Of a stretch of 64,000 bases of DNA, positions 19,706 through 30,679 are shown one piece after another. The notes beneath the pieces are model-generated. The model ran no database searches and had not been told where the DNA came from. It saw nothing but the letters and a program-made list of their open reading frames with translations. The position numbers and the translations under genes were made by a program. The DNA comes from Platynereis dumerilii (lineage: Eukaryota; Annelida; Polychaeta; Phyllodocida; Nereididae). The stretch is from positions 1,054,001 through 1,118,000 of the forward strand of contig JAPTHN010000106.1 in assembly GCA_026936325.1 (NCBI GenBank). The letters run 5' to 3'. Position 1 is the first letter of the stretch; each line of letters opens with the position of its first letter.

Positions 19706-21420
19706 TTTATTTATTTATTTATTTATTTATTTAAGAATATATTTATTCTGGATTACACATCTACATACAATGTTGTAGTTTTTACTGTGGTCCAGTATGT
19801 ATAAAAGTAAAAAAGAATAAAATATTATATAAAAACAAAATCAAATACTTAGCAGTGTTGGCCATTTCTGTACATTTACCAATTGAAAAACACTTTACGT
19901 AATATCTTTCGTTTTACAAACCTTTTGTACATCTTTTTAAAATTTTCAACATCATTAGCATTGTGTAAATAACTAGGCAGTTTGTTCCAAGCCTGAGAAC
20001 CTCTATATATAAATGATCTTTTCATGACATTAGTCCGACAGAAGGGAACATCAACTAACAGTGTGTCATCAAATCGTGTAGAACGATCACTGGTTTCACA
20101 TGCCATAACTACTGAATTGCAGAGATAAGGGTTGGTGTTACCATGGATACAATTATATATAAGTACACATAAGAAATAATCAACTCTTCCATTTATAGTT
20201 TGCCATTTTAAACTTTTTACAATTTCAACTCCTCTATAATTAATAATATCAAAATTACCAGTAATTATACGTGCAGCTCTATTTTGCAGTCTTTGAACAT
20301 TTTCAATATTATACGAAGAACAACCCCAAACTGAACAAGCATAGTCAAAAGTTGGCATAATATAAGTTTGATAAGTTAATTCTAACACATTTCGAGGAAG
20401 TACATGCCTTAATCTAGCTAACCATCCAAGCTTTTTTGATAACGACTTTGTTAATTCATTTACATGTACATCGAATTTCAGTTTTTCATCAATATGTACT
20501 CCTAAATATTTTGTGGTTTTTACATTATTAACAGAATTATCATCAATAAAAAGTTGGAAAGAATCACTGTCATCATTATTTATGCCTGCACTGATTAACA
20601 TACAATGAGATTTGGTAGAATTAAGTACTAATCTATTTGCTTCATACCATTCATTGACAAGAGAAAGAGTTTCATTCATATCATGTGTAAGTTCAGTGAC
20701 ATCACTAGCCTGACAATAAATAATTGTGTCGTCAGCGTACATACTGCATCGACCATTAACTACATGCATCGGTAAGTCATTGACAAATAACATAAATAGA
20801 AGTGGTCCAAGCGTTGAACCTTGAGGAACACCTATCTTAACATTCGCTGGATCAGAGAGTACATTACACTGAATAACACTTTGGGTTCTATCTGATAAGT
20901 AAGACTTAAACCATTGTAGTTCTCTATTGCGAACACCATATTTTTCCATTTTTCTTAAAAGTATGTTATGGTCAATGGTATCAAAACACTTTGATATATC
21001 AAGAAAGGTTACACCAGTTATAAGTTTGTCATCCATATTTTGTAACCATTCTTCTACAGTATTGTGCAGACAAGTTGCTGTTGAATGAAATGCCCTGTAG
21101 GCTGACTGATCTAGAGTTAAAAAATCATGTTTAACTAAATACGTAACAAGCTGTAATTGAACCTCCTTTTCTATAATTTTTGAAATATGTCCTAATACAG
21201 AAATGGGTCTAAAATTGCATACATCATTCGAGTCACCCTTGCCCTTATAGACAGGTGTAACTCGGGCATATTTCCATTCATTTGGCACTTTGCCAGAACA
21301 CAAAGACAAGTTATAAATATGAGAAAGCGATTTAACAATAACATTTGCACCAAGTCTAATTAATTTACAGTCAAAACCAAGTACATCTAAAGAGCTGCTT
21401 GGGCTTAAGGCATTAAGCAA
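19706..21420 (-). mobile_element. 5'-truncated LINE with (TAAA)n tail
   Basis: A minus-strand non-LTR retrotransposon ends in about seven TTTA units (plus strand, 19706-19732), after a 3' UTR at 19733-19875. Its 5' end stops abruptly at about 21420. Segment II has the pre-insertion sequence at about 33590-33612 (TGTTCTTGTTTGTTACAGTG), so the insertion came after, or in only one of, the two copies. A short TTGTT-type duplication is likely, but T-richness blurs its length. The tandem tail and protein sequence suggest a CR1/L2/I/jockey-related clade. Confidence 0.85.
19876..21420 (-). CDS. LINE reverse transcriptase, 514-residue C-terminal part
   Basis: The open frame covers the whole RT domain and C-terminus. 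Visible motifs: the WKYARVTPVYK block (residues 49-59), NFRPISVL (69-76), motif A FLDISKCFD with D141 and F146-D147, motif B GVPQGSTLGP (197-206), motif C YADD (228-231), the KYLGV block, and the LQNRAARIITG and GSQAWNKLP blocks typical of this LINE type. All catalytic aspartates are intact. The endonuclease is missing by 5' truncation. The first codon is TTG, so there is no natural start. Confidence 0.9.
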   Translation of the reverse strand: MLNALSPSSSLDVLGFDCKLIRLGANVIVKSLSHIYNLSLCSGKVPNEWKYARVTPVYKGKGDSNDVCNFRPISVLGHISKIIEKEVQLQLVTYLVKHDFLTLDQSAYRAFHSTATCLHNTVEEWLQNMDDKLITGVTFLDISKCFDTIDHNILLRKMEKYGVRNRELQWFKSYLSDRTQSVIQCNVLSDPANVKIGVPQGSTLGPLLFMLFVNDLPMHVVNGRCSMYADDTIIYCQASDVTELTHDMNETLSLVNEWYEANRLVLNSTKSHCMLISAGINNDDSDSFQLFIDDNSVNNVKTTKYLGVHIDEKLKFDVHVNELTKSLSKKLGWLARLRHVLPRNVLELTYQTYIMPTFDYACSVWGCSSYNIENVQRLQNRAARIITGNFDIINYRGVEIVKSLKWQTINGRVDYFLCVLIYNCIHGNTNPYLCNSVVMACETSDRSTRFDDTLLVDVPFCRTNVMKRSFIYRGSQAWNKLPSYLHNANDVENFKKMYKRFVKRKILRKVFFNW

Positions 21421-22457
21421 TTTGTTACAGTGGTACTAATCTTTGTCAAAGGAAAATTACTATAACTAAATATAACTCCAGCGAATCAAAACCCATTAGG
21501 CTCGTCCTGCAGTTGGCCTCATTTATAAACATATAAGAACTCCTAAAATGAGGATAATGTGAATACCTGTCTATCTTGTTATCCTGAGAGAAACTGAAAT
21601 GAAGCTACCAGCACAGACACTACACACATTTGATTTGGACACTTTCAGGAGTGAAGTGATAGTCGATGCACAAGTGCGACACCTCATGGCCAAAAATGAG
21701 ATGGTAAATGAGCCTCAATTGTTTTCAGCTGAAAAGACCAGAGTGTTTCAAAGCTCTTCTTGCTAATTTAGGAGAACAATATCTTGTCAATTATTGCTAT
21801 CTCCAGTCTCTGCCGTTTCCACAATGCATACTTGATAAAGTGTTCTTGACTGAGATCAGGCTCTTACCTGTCGCTTTGTATCGCCAGGCTCTTTGCAAAA
21901 ATTGAACGAGACATTGACCTGGATTATAGACTCCTTTTACGAAATATTTAACAAGTTTTGGTAAATAAAATCATATTATGCAACATTTTTTACTGCAATT
22001 TCATGTTATGAGTTGCTTGGACCACCTGCTACGTAGTTTCTCATTGACTGATGATCAGTTCAAAAGGACCAATCAGAGGAAATAAAAATACTACGTAGCA
22101 AGTTTAAATGTTTTGACATCCAGTCTTTAAATGGTACAGCATTGAATGTGATTAAAAAAAAGGAATTTTAGATATCTTTTGAAAAAGACTGTTAAATGAA
22201 TCCCTGAAATGTGTGATGTCATTCTTTACGGAATATACCTTTTACCATAAAGAAAGAAAAAGAAAAGGTACCAAAGACAAAAAATACTCAATTAGGCATA
22301 TTTATTTATCTACAATGCCTTGTATCAATTGCACTGAGACAAGTGAAGCATTCCATTGACCTTACTAAACGCACAATAATTCTCCGAAGACCCTTAACTT
22401 GACCTTTAGCAGAAGCTCACAGTCTCCCTACTTTCTGTCATCTCTGTTGTCCCCCTG

Positions 22458-22690
22458 AGAAAACTTGTGGAGCCTGCCTTTGTGCCTTCATTATATGCTA
22501 GGGCAAGGCAGTGTTACTGTGTCTTCATGTTTCACGTTTCAGACAACAGAAAATTGGCTTTGTTGCAGTTGATATGCAACTTGCAGCAGCATGCCAGCCA
22601 TGTTGTTTGTATGACACTTGTACAGCCTGCCTCAGTTTCTTCTGTAGATGTATCACGGGTAGACTTTTAGGAAGGGAGCAATTTTTGCTG
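22458..22690. repeat. High-identity island shared with 34441-34672
   Basis: By eye only about nine to ten differences occur over some 225 bp (about 95 percent), well above the flanking backbone. A plus-strand frame of 67 codons (from MEPAFV to SRVDF) is open in both copies and differs at about five residues, so most nucleotide changes alter the protein. That does not favour coding constraint. Gene conversion or a conserved non-coding element are alternatives. Confidence 0.6.
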
Positions 22691-22899
22691 ACATTTTACT
22701 AACTGGATTACACATGAAACAATTTTATATGACTCTTGCGATCTGACATAATACATTTATAATACATTTATGATCTTCTGAACAAACATTTTTTTCTTCA
22801 TGTCCAATAATTTAAGGTTACCATTTTTGGTGACGGAAGCCAACACTGAGAAGGAAAGTATGGGGTGAATGTTGTTCTAGGAGTTGAATTGCAGTTTTT

Positions 22900-23205
22900 T
22901 TTCTGCACATTCAATCATTTTTTTGTTGCATACCATATTATGAATACCATGCCTTAGTACCATAAGAATGTCTATATTAATCTCCCATTCTGATGTAATG
23001 CTTCCCATTGCTGACATTAGGCATTTGTATGGGCAATAAACTGACATATCACCATCCACAAAATCTCTTGGAATGTGATAGATACCACATTTGCAAGCAT
23101 ACTTTATGCATCAAAAAAGGACCTAATGTTTGTGAATTACTCCCATGCCACACTGGAGCTGCAAAAACAACTTGTTCCAGGAAATCAGATGCAGAAGGCA
23201 TGGTT
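22900..23205. repeat. High-identity island shared with 34838-35110
   Basis: Nearly uninterrupted match between the segments, including GGCATTTGTATGGGCAATAA and AATCTCTTGGAATGTGATAG. On the minus strand both copies hold a frame around the KCGIYHIPRDFVDG and MSVYCPYKCLMS blocks, but most differences are amino-acid changing. Probably non-coding. Confidence 0.6.
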
Positions 23206-23218
23206 TAAGCTATGATGA

Positions 23219-23388
23219 CACATGTATACTGACAAGGGAGGGACGGACGCTTTGGAATAATATCCTATATTCATACAGTGAAGGAGCTTCCCTATACCTT
23301 AGTGACCCAATCATGCTGAAGCTGGAATCAAACCCAGTATTCAGCGTTTGGCAGCCCAGTACACTGCAACTGAGCTCATCCTCTCTCC
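23219..23388 (-). mobile_element. tRNA-derived SINE
   Basis: On the minus strand the head carries an A-box-like GAGCTCAGTTGCAGTG (23362-23377) and a B-box GGTTTGATTCC (23324-23334), 43 bp apart as in a tRNA gene, so it can serve as an internal Pol III promoter. About 95 bp of non-tRNA body follow. ATGATGA flanks both sides (23212-23218, 23389-23395). Segment II has no SINE at about 35500. Not a functional tRNA: no proper acceptor stem is seen. Confidence 0.7.
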
Positions 23389-23689
23389 ATGATGAGGCTT
23401 GAGCATTTTACAGAAAGAATATTGCAGAATGGGTGTCATCCCCCTTTAATTGTTATTTCGCCTTTCAACCTTGTGGCAGTATTTCCCATTAGACATACTG
23501 GCTGGCTATCTGGCTTTTTCAGCAACAAAAAAAAATCTTACCAGATTTGTCTGCCTTTTTGACTCTCAAACATTTCAGCAAATTCAATACTAAGTGCCTT
23601 TTATATTGACTTTTGAACAAGTCCATCGAGTAATACACTTTGCAGTTTTCTGTAAGGGTTTTAGCTGGGTAACCACACAACTTCATGTA

Positions 23690-23870
23690 TAAAGCATCTA
23701 CATTGTAGAGAAAACGGTGACAGATTTATTTCAGCAGAGCGCAATTTGGGAATAAGCACACTTGTAAATCTGCACAAGGAGCTTGACAACTCCTTTCAGC
23801 TGAGAACAAAAAGGGCCTATTTACTCTCTCGTTCTCACCCATAAGTGTCAGAATTGAGTGGGACTCACAC
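23690..23870 (+). repeat. Dispersed repeat with conserved NLHKELDNSFQLRTK frame
   Basis: The same block recurs at 36640-36820 and 39225-39410 (plus strand) and at about 63295-63395 (minus). Diverged relatives lie near 43120-43220, 47600-47700 and 21675-21760 (minus). The best-kept part encodes SAERNLG, then NLHKELDNSFQLRT, and is open in several copies. No domain is recognised. Copies on both strands and in different contexts point to a repeat rather than exons of one gene. Confidence 0.6.
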
Positions 23871-24739
23871 TTCATCTCTCAAGTGTCTTTGCTTAGGGCT
23901 TGTGACTATGTGGAAGCTGGTCTTGGTTTTCTCTTCTGTTTCGACAAATTTGTTTGATACCCAGACACATGCCATTACTGAAGCTGGAGAATATTTAAGG
24001 TTTGCCAACAATTACAATGTAATTGTACATCTTTCATTTAAGTTGTTTTACACAATACAGTGGATACACATTTCTTCTTTGCACAATATACAAATGTGAT
24101 ATAAAACATTAATTCATTGAGATGTGATCAGAACTTTACACATTTGTTGACAGGACCTGTCATTGCTCTTTTCTGGCATCCAGTAAACATAACAAGGTGA
24201 GCTTTCACCACATTTCTGTCCCTGTTTATCCCTTCGACAGATTTACATCATATTATTAAGCTTCTCTCTGATTAAGAGGAAATGAGTACAAAGTTTACTA
24301 AAAGGTACTTGGCTCATGTTTGCCCTGGGAATACAATGATCATGTTTTCAAGAACTATGTTCCTAGATGGTATGGCAAATGATGTTAAAGTGAAAAAGAA
24401 ATATGGCAAGTGTAAATGCCAAAAAGGAAGTATTTCTCTCAGGTAGGATTCTATTGTGGCTATCTCCCCCCCTTGCTTCATATATATAATTGCAGGAAGT
24501 CACACATAAGCATGCAATGCATGCAATGATTATTGCAGGAGGCAATGTGCTTTTACATGCACAGCAAATACTCAGCTTGGTTACATGTACGTGTACGGCC
24601 TGAAACAATCAGTATCGTTTTTAATGTTATCTACTTGTTATTTTGTTATATAATCGGTGACACTAGTTTTAAAACTAATGTTCTTTTATGTTATCAAAAC
24701 CGATTTCAAATAAAAATTGTCTATTGTCTATTGTCTATA

Positions 24740-25010
24740 CCAAGTTCAGAAAATTTGTCATATGACAGCATTGCAGCATTCTGCCCTCGCAGAATCGGGA
24801 ACCAAGCTTGGTCTCGATATTAAGAGGTTTATAATAGATGGAGCATGTTTTCCAACATCCAAGAACCAATGCCATGGACAAATCTGCTGTGTTTGCTTCA
24901 AGATATCAGTGCATGTAATTGTTTGTTTTATCTCAATTATCATGTCAGAACAGCTGCTTGGGTGTAGATATACATACACCAATATAGACATGCTTTCATG
25001 TAAGAGATAT
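24740..25010 (+). repeat. Dispersed repeat with GACAGCATTGCAGCATTCTG core
   Basis: Five copies are seen: here and at about 37480-37660, 39990-40100, 40490-40730 and 45220-45330. Further shared words are AACCAAGCTTGGTCT, CATGTTTTCCAACATC and CATGTCAGAACAGCTGCTTG. Short frames overlap each copy, but their reading is not consistently preserved. Part of the tandem module that builds segments I to IV. Confidence 0.75.
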
Positions 25011-25193
25011 GGCATATTTTCCACCCAGTCTACATTGTAATACTACAGGCAAATTGAATTTGGCTCACATGTAAGTTTTTTGCTTTTGTGAGAGATATTT
25101 CTTGTAGGAAAGAAAAATAAAAAGCATGAGCTGTTTCAATTGTTGTTCTTCAATCAAATCAAACAAATCAGGTGTCAACTGAATCACTTTTGA

Positions 25194-25365
25194 GGGATGG
25201 ATGGATGGATGATTGGGGCTTTACGTCCTGTATTTATGCACTTGGGAGGCTAATTAGGACAGGGGGAGGACACGGCAATGAGGCGAAGGATGATTGAAAC
25301 AGCCGTCCAACATAGGCCCAGGTGACCCGGCAAGAGCTGGATTCGAACCCTGGACCAAGTCTCCC
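25194..25365 (-). mobile_element. SINE with 16-bp target duplication
   Basis: The 16-bp direct repeat ACTGAATCACTTTTGA flanks both ends (25178-25193, 25366-25381). The minus strand holds a perfect B box, GGTTCGAATCC (25339-25349), only 16 nt from the 5' end, so the A box is probably lost by truncation. The 3' end is a (CATC)n tail. Three uninterrupted paralogous sites exist at about 37855, 40913 and 45655. The long duplication shows LINE-assisted retrotransposition. Confidence 0.85.
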
Positions 25366-25929
25366 ACTGAATCACTTTTGATATATCCACAGTTTTTTTT
25401 AATGAAAAGTATGGTCTTCCGTACTGAAAGCACCCTTTATAACAGGTTATTCCGATTCATCACCTACCAGTTTACTTTTTCCAATCATATTATCAATCAC
25501 TTTGTTTTGATTGATTTTCATGATCCAAACAGAAGCTGTAAGGTGAGTTTTCAAGTGCTATCGGTTGAATTTCCCTACGTCAAAATTGCCTAATTTGGTT
25601 GAATATCAATTTATTAGTCATCTCAGAGTCCATTTCGAGAAGTTTTATTCAAATAAATACACATCAACCACTCAGGCATGCCTGTTGTTATGTTCATTGA
25701 TAAATTTTTCAAAACTGATATCTTTACATGTGCGCAGTGATAGCATTGCAATCATTTTAATAACCAGGGAATCCCCTTGACACTGAATATTCAGAGCCAA
25801 TCACAGAGCAAGAAATCTGAGGATCTTCCTTCTACTTCCAGCCACTTCAGGACACGTTACCACACACATCAGACAATGTTAAACACCAGAAACACTTTAA
25901 TATTCCAACTTTACTGATTATTACCTATC

Positions 25930-26625
25930 TGACCTCTATGCTTCAATGCACTAGATAAGAGTGGCATCCGACTTAGTGACTCAAACAAGTGACTCCATCC
26001 TAATGCTTATTGCATCTTGATATGACCTCTTTGGCTCTTTGGCTCTTTGACAGTTGATCAAAGTTCCTGATACACCAGTTTTGTCCCAAGATTTTATGAT
26101 TAATTTGCCTTTTATGCATCGAATTAAAGAGTAACAAACTTTGTGATTCCAACAAGTGGAATATAAGTGGTTCAGACATCCCAATACATTGTTGAGGAGA
26201 GCCAATTAATTCCAAATGCTTATACAAATACATTAGAATAAGTCGTTGTTATGTTTTGTGGATGAAGCCTTTTTGATTTATATACACGGGGACCCTTGTG
26301 CCTTGTTGTCACTTGACAAAATAGCAACACACTTTGTACCATAACGTGTGGGATGCTGTGGTTGCTTCTGACATCCAGACTCATTTTCCAGGATGGATGA
26401 TGTTTTGATAAACACAGGAAAGTGTTGCACTATGAATCTCCGAGACAGTTCCACAATTTTTCATCCAAAATCCAGACCGAATAAATAATTTTGTCAAAAT
26501 GTCGACTCACAAAATCTCCGCACATCATTTTTTTTCACAGCAGTGCAAGAGATTCTAATGTCGTACAAATGTTATTCTGCAATAATTCACCAGTTAATGC
26601 CTTTTTCTATAAATGTGGTTTGGAG
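25930..26625 (-). repeat. ~165-bp satellite family, third block
   Basis: Minus-strand monomers resembling 9900-10060 and 11290-11720. They include GTGACTCAAACAAGTGACTC and the CTTGTTGGAATCACAAAG-type variant. It forms the boundary between segment I and segment II. Confidence 0.65.
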
Positions 26626-27578
26626 TTGTAATCGATTCCAGGTTTTTGTTGACTTAAACTATTTCTTTTGATCCCAGAGTTTGATCCCAGATTTTGACCT
26701 GAAGATAATCCTCTTGATAATCTGTCACCTGAGGTAATCCTCTTGATAATCTCACTCGAATCCCTGACATTCCCTGTGTCTACTATTTCTAGTCTTCTTT
26801 TGTAGAGCTTCTTGACATTTAACATGACATTTGGATTCTAAGCTTTACAAAGACTGCAATTGTTTTAAGAAATCTTTAAAACAGTACAGGAAAAGATAAA
26901 TTTTGGAATTAAAGAATGTTTAACACTCATACAAAAGCCTGGTGAAGCAAATAGTCTGATAAAAAAGATATAGACGATTCAAAGGAAATCTGTACTGTAA
27001 AGTTTTCTATACAGCAAAGGAGTGCACTGATTAACTTTCCAACTGTTGCCTTTCACATTCACAAAATGCTCATCACACAACATATTTGATCCTTTCACCT
27101 GCAGTGATTGAGTGTCCTAATCTAAAAGAAAAGAGTTGATTATCTATTCCCAAAAGGTACACAGAACATAAGAACTTTGCACTGGTAGTATTACACTGAA
27201 TAGATACAAAATATAACTATTTCCAAAGTAAGGAAGACAGGAAAACCTCTGGAAGCTAAATTCACTTCTACTCAATAAGTTTTATTTCGTTTCTAAGTAC
27301 AGTTGAATATGACTTTAAGACAAGAAAAATGGAACTACCAAAGTACACTACAGTATAATTGAGATATTCCTACTTCCATTGTTAAAGTAGACCCAATATG
27401 ATGTGCCATTATAACATGATTATGAACAGCTTTAACTTAAATCGCAAAAACAATTAACTATATATACAGTGTATGTACACTTCCACAGCCACCTAAAAAG
27501 AAGAGGAAAAGAACAAATCTACCTACATCTAATAAATTAAAATAGTCTGCATTTATAACGAAACAAGTTGAATATATA

Positions 27579-28066
27579 CAGTGCCGCCTGTAAGTAAGTG
27601 AAACGCATGAAATGGTGCCATTGCATCAATGCTAAACATCCTCAACCAAACTGCTCGGGGAAGCATGAATTCTCATCCGATGAGAGGAAAACATATTCAG
27701 TCATATAGGCTGATTATGTGAGGCATGCGGGATAACAATGGCAGCCAATTTTCTTTGCTGTAGACAGGATTAAGTATGGTTCAATGTCTTTGATAAGTAA
27801 GTGAAACACAGGCCCAATGTTATTTAATAGGGAAGGGTGGTTCACTTACTTATCAAAGACTTTGACCCATACCTAACTCCAACTACAGCAAAGAATATTG
27901 GCTGCCATTCATATCCCATATGCCTCACATATCGGCCTATATGACCCAATACATTTGCCCGTCATCGGATGAGAATTCATGCTTCCACAAGCAGTTTTGC
28001 TGAGGATGTTTAACATTGATGCAATGGCACCATTTCATGCGTTTCACTTACTTACAGGCGGCACTG
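27579..28066. mobile_element. 488-bp palindromic mariner-like MITE
   Basis: Both ends are CAGTGCCGCCTGTAAGTAAG in inverted orientation, flanked by TA (27577-27578, 28067-28068), the Tc1/mariner target. Arms of about 225 bp are close to 90 percent identical and meet around a loop of about 30 bp near CAGGCCCAATGTTATTTAAT. The inner arm ends repeat GATAAGTAAGTGAA, echoing the outer tip. Segment I lacks it at about 13160. No coding capacity. Confidence 0.9.
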
Positions 28067-29419
28067 TATACACTATGCAGTGGCCAGTGCACTTACAAAA
28101 TTGAAGAAACACAAACTGGCCAACATGAACATGATGACATGCAAGTTACAAATGATGTGGGAACCCACAGACCATGTACACAGGAAGTCGTTCATTAATG
28201 ACATTTGTGGCTAACCTGATTTCTTTTTGTGTCAATCAGAGCCACATGTGGGTCACATCCTGGCACAGGTTGCACTGTATTAGGTTAAGTAAGCAGAAAA
28301 TTAATTCTATTAAACAACGTCCGTCATCACCTGAACCAAATGTAATTTAGTTGACTTTTTGGTGCTGTACAGTGTTTCTTGAAAATCACTGGCGTTCATT
28401 AATAGGAAAAAGACAGAGTTCAACAAAATGGATGCGTCATGGATTAGCATCAAACAAAGACACGTAGATGGGGATGCCTGGGATAGCCACATAGATATTA
28501 GACATAGATCAGATATATATCGCACTATTCACTATCATTGTTAACAGCTTGTCTAACCTTGTCGCAACCACAAATTACTAAACAACGATCCCCCTTCAGA
28601 TTCATTTTTCTTATATTCCGAAAGCAAACATTTCCATCAATATTGCAATATCATAGAATGATAATTGTCTAAGCAGAAAATTGCATGCCAAATATTAGGA
28701 GATATCATGATATCGTAACATTTCTATTCCCAGAAGAATACCTAATTTTCCACTTTCCTATTATGTCTAATTTGATTTCTGAACAGAAGTTTTCTTGCAA
28801 TCTTATTAGCGCATGTTAGCAAATGTAGTAATATTTATACAAATCTGCAAAGCAGACCAGTCACACCTTAACAATTATGTCTACCAAGGTATATGGCATA
28901 GACAATTGGACATGCAACACAATATTCTGTTGTTAATGCATTTACATACTCGGCTGAATGGATAAGTTACAATAGATGATTACAATAGTGTATAACATTA
29001 CTGTGTCTGACTAGGGGTGCTTTTGTACATATGCGTACAGCCATGGCGACAGGGACTTGTGACCATTAATTGGATTGATTTAGTAAAGGTCTGGTGATGT
29101 CCTGGCTAATGACCGTCCTAACGTAATGAGCCTAATAGTCTCCTTTGAATGGCCGAGATGGCTGTTTATGGCCACACTTCCTAACAATGAGACAGAGGAT
29201 AGCAGGGGTACAATCACCCTTGCTTCACATGAGCACTAGAGACTTACTTGAGGCCTTTGAAGGTTGTATTCATGGTGCAAAATTTGGAGTTGTAAAGGTT
29301 ACTTTACATACTACTTTTAAAAGAGTAAAGCAAGAAATTAAGATGTTGATGCCAAGACTAGTACAATTGTTCATTTTACAACAGAATTAACCAGACAGGG
29401 TGCAATCGTAGTGATTTTT

Positions 29420-30679
29420 AGAGATGCTTGCTTGCTTGCTTGCAAGCAGCATCTCTATTGTGGGAGGAAGGCTCTGAAACTTATGACAACTGCCTTGGTC
29501 ATGTTGTTTCATCACTGTCATTAAAACTTTGCATACAGTCTCAATAGAATTTTATCTTGCGTTGATAAACTTTTGGTGCCTTTCTGAGATGGGAAAAATA
29601 ATAAAGAAAACAAACTGGCTGGCTTTCTTCAGGTCAAAGGTCAATCAGGGCAATGCAGTTAACTGGGTCATGGTGACCTAATTTTGCACATAGTTGACAA
29701 CTGTCTGATTGGCATTGAAGTGTCAGTGTTTGTTTTGGGGATAATTAGCATTGAAGTGTCAACTGATTTTGAAGTTCTATTATCCTTTTATGATTAGGCA
29801 TTGTTGATCTTTGCATTTTTGAGAAATTGGGGAAAATGTGAGGGTTACTTGAAATGACAAATTTCAGTATTGGTAGGCAGCATGATGTTTTCATTTTGTT
29901 CACCAACTTCACACGACCGGCCCGACTTTGTTTACCAATGGATCCTCTTCAAACTTTAGATAATGCAGAACCTAAACTTTCGATTGATTATGGTAGAACT
30001 CTGTATCTTGATTAAAAGTGCCAAAAAACATGGTTTTTCTCGAGGCTATCTTGGCATTACGATCCTCGCCAGGCCAAGCCTATGGTTTAAGGCCAAGCCT
30101 ATGAATTGTTAAGTTCAACTAAATCAGCAGCACAGACTTTTGGCAGCATTGATTACAGGATTGGTGACATTACTCCAATAGCAATTGAAGGATAGTTGCA
30201 GGCTATTTTGTATGATTACACAAGAAATATGGTTCACTTCTCCTTTGGTCAAGTTGTGATTTACTTGAAGTGCAATTAACCATTGAGTTCTAGTGTTTTT
30301 TCTATTGACATTTATATAAATGCCCTATTAATGGTGATTAAACAACAACAATTTGTTGTGAATCTTAATACTAGTATTAAGCAAATTGCTGCAGTTGTTT
30401 TAGTCTAAACGATTTGAGAAGAAGTAGGCCTATTTTTGAACTTTTGAAACACAAAATTGATTAAATCCGACAAATCAGGAAGGAAGGGAGGAAGAAAGGA
30501 AGGATTAAGGAAGGAAGGAATGAAGGATAGAAAAATGGAGAAAGGAAAGAAAGAAGACAAACAAAAATATATGGATAGACAGATAGATAGTTCCTTGCAG
30601 TCGTAAACAGACAGGCAAAAGGATAGATATATGCAGTCTATCTGCAAGCATCTCTTAAAGTGCTTGTACGTTATTTTTT
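29420..30679. mobile_element. 1.25-kb repeat element, copy 1
   Basis: The ends are AGAGATGCTTGC (29420-29431) and GCAAGCATCTCT (30644-30655), followed by TTAAAGTGCTTGTACGTTAT and a T-run. The left tip is itself a hairpin, ending GCAAGCAGCATCTCT at 29456. The interior contains a perfect DR1 site and a GAAGG-rich microsatellite (30478-30560). A second copy with the same layout lies at 62304-63022. Absent from segment I at about 17205. The flanks show ATTTTT on both sides. Superfamily unknown. Confidence 0.7.
29631..29643 (+). promoter_or_regulatory. Perfect DR1 nuclear-receptor motif
   Basis: AGGTCAAAGGTCA is the consensus DR1 site for HNF4 and RXR heterodimers. It lies inside a mobile repeat with no gene nearby, so a role is not implied. 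Confidence 0.4.

Larger units (their letters stand above)
11290..25870 (+). repeat. Segmental duplication copy I (paired with 26120-38945)
   Basis: The order of blocks matches segment II: 12340-13440 with 26700-28345; 16120-17190 with 28385-29390; 17200-17510 with 30670-31000; 18500-19700 with 31070-32500; 21430-23210 with 33595-35110; 23430-25560 with 35590-38000. Similarity varies from moderate to about 95 percent. Differences are mostly insertions: a MITE at 11778, the 13.45-16.1 kb minisatellite block, the foldback element at 17511, the LINE at 19706 and SINEs at 23219 and 25194. No frame in the shared backbone looks like a conserved protein. Confidence 0.8.

Noticed and set aside
23324-23377. 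Functional tRNA gene on the minus strand
   Set aside because: A and B boxes are correctly spaced, but no proper acceptor stem is visible, flanking duplications are present and the site is empty in the paralogue.
25339-25349. tRNA gene on the minus strand
   Set aside because: Only a B box is present, 16 nt from the element end. The long target duplication and tail identify a SINE.
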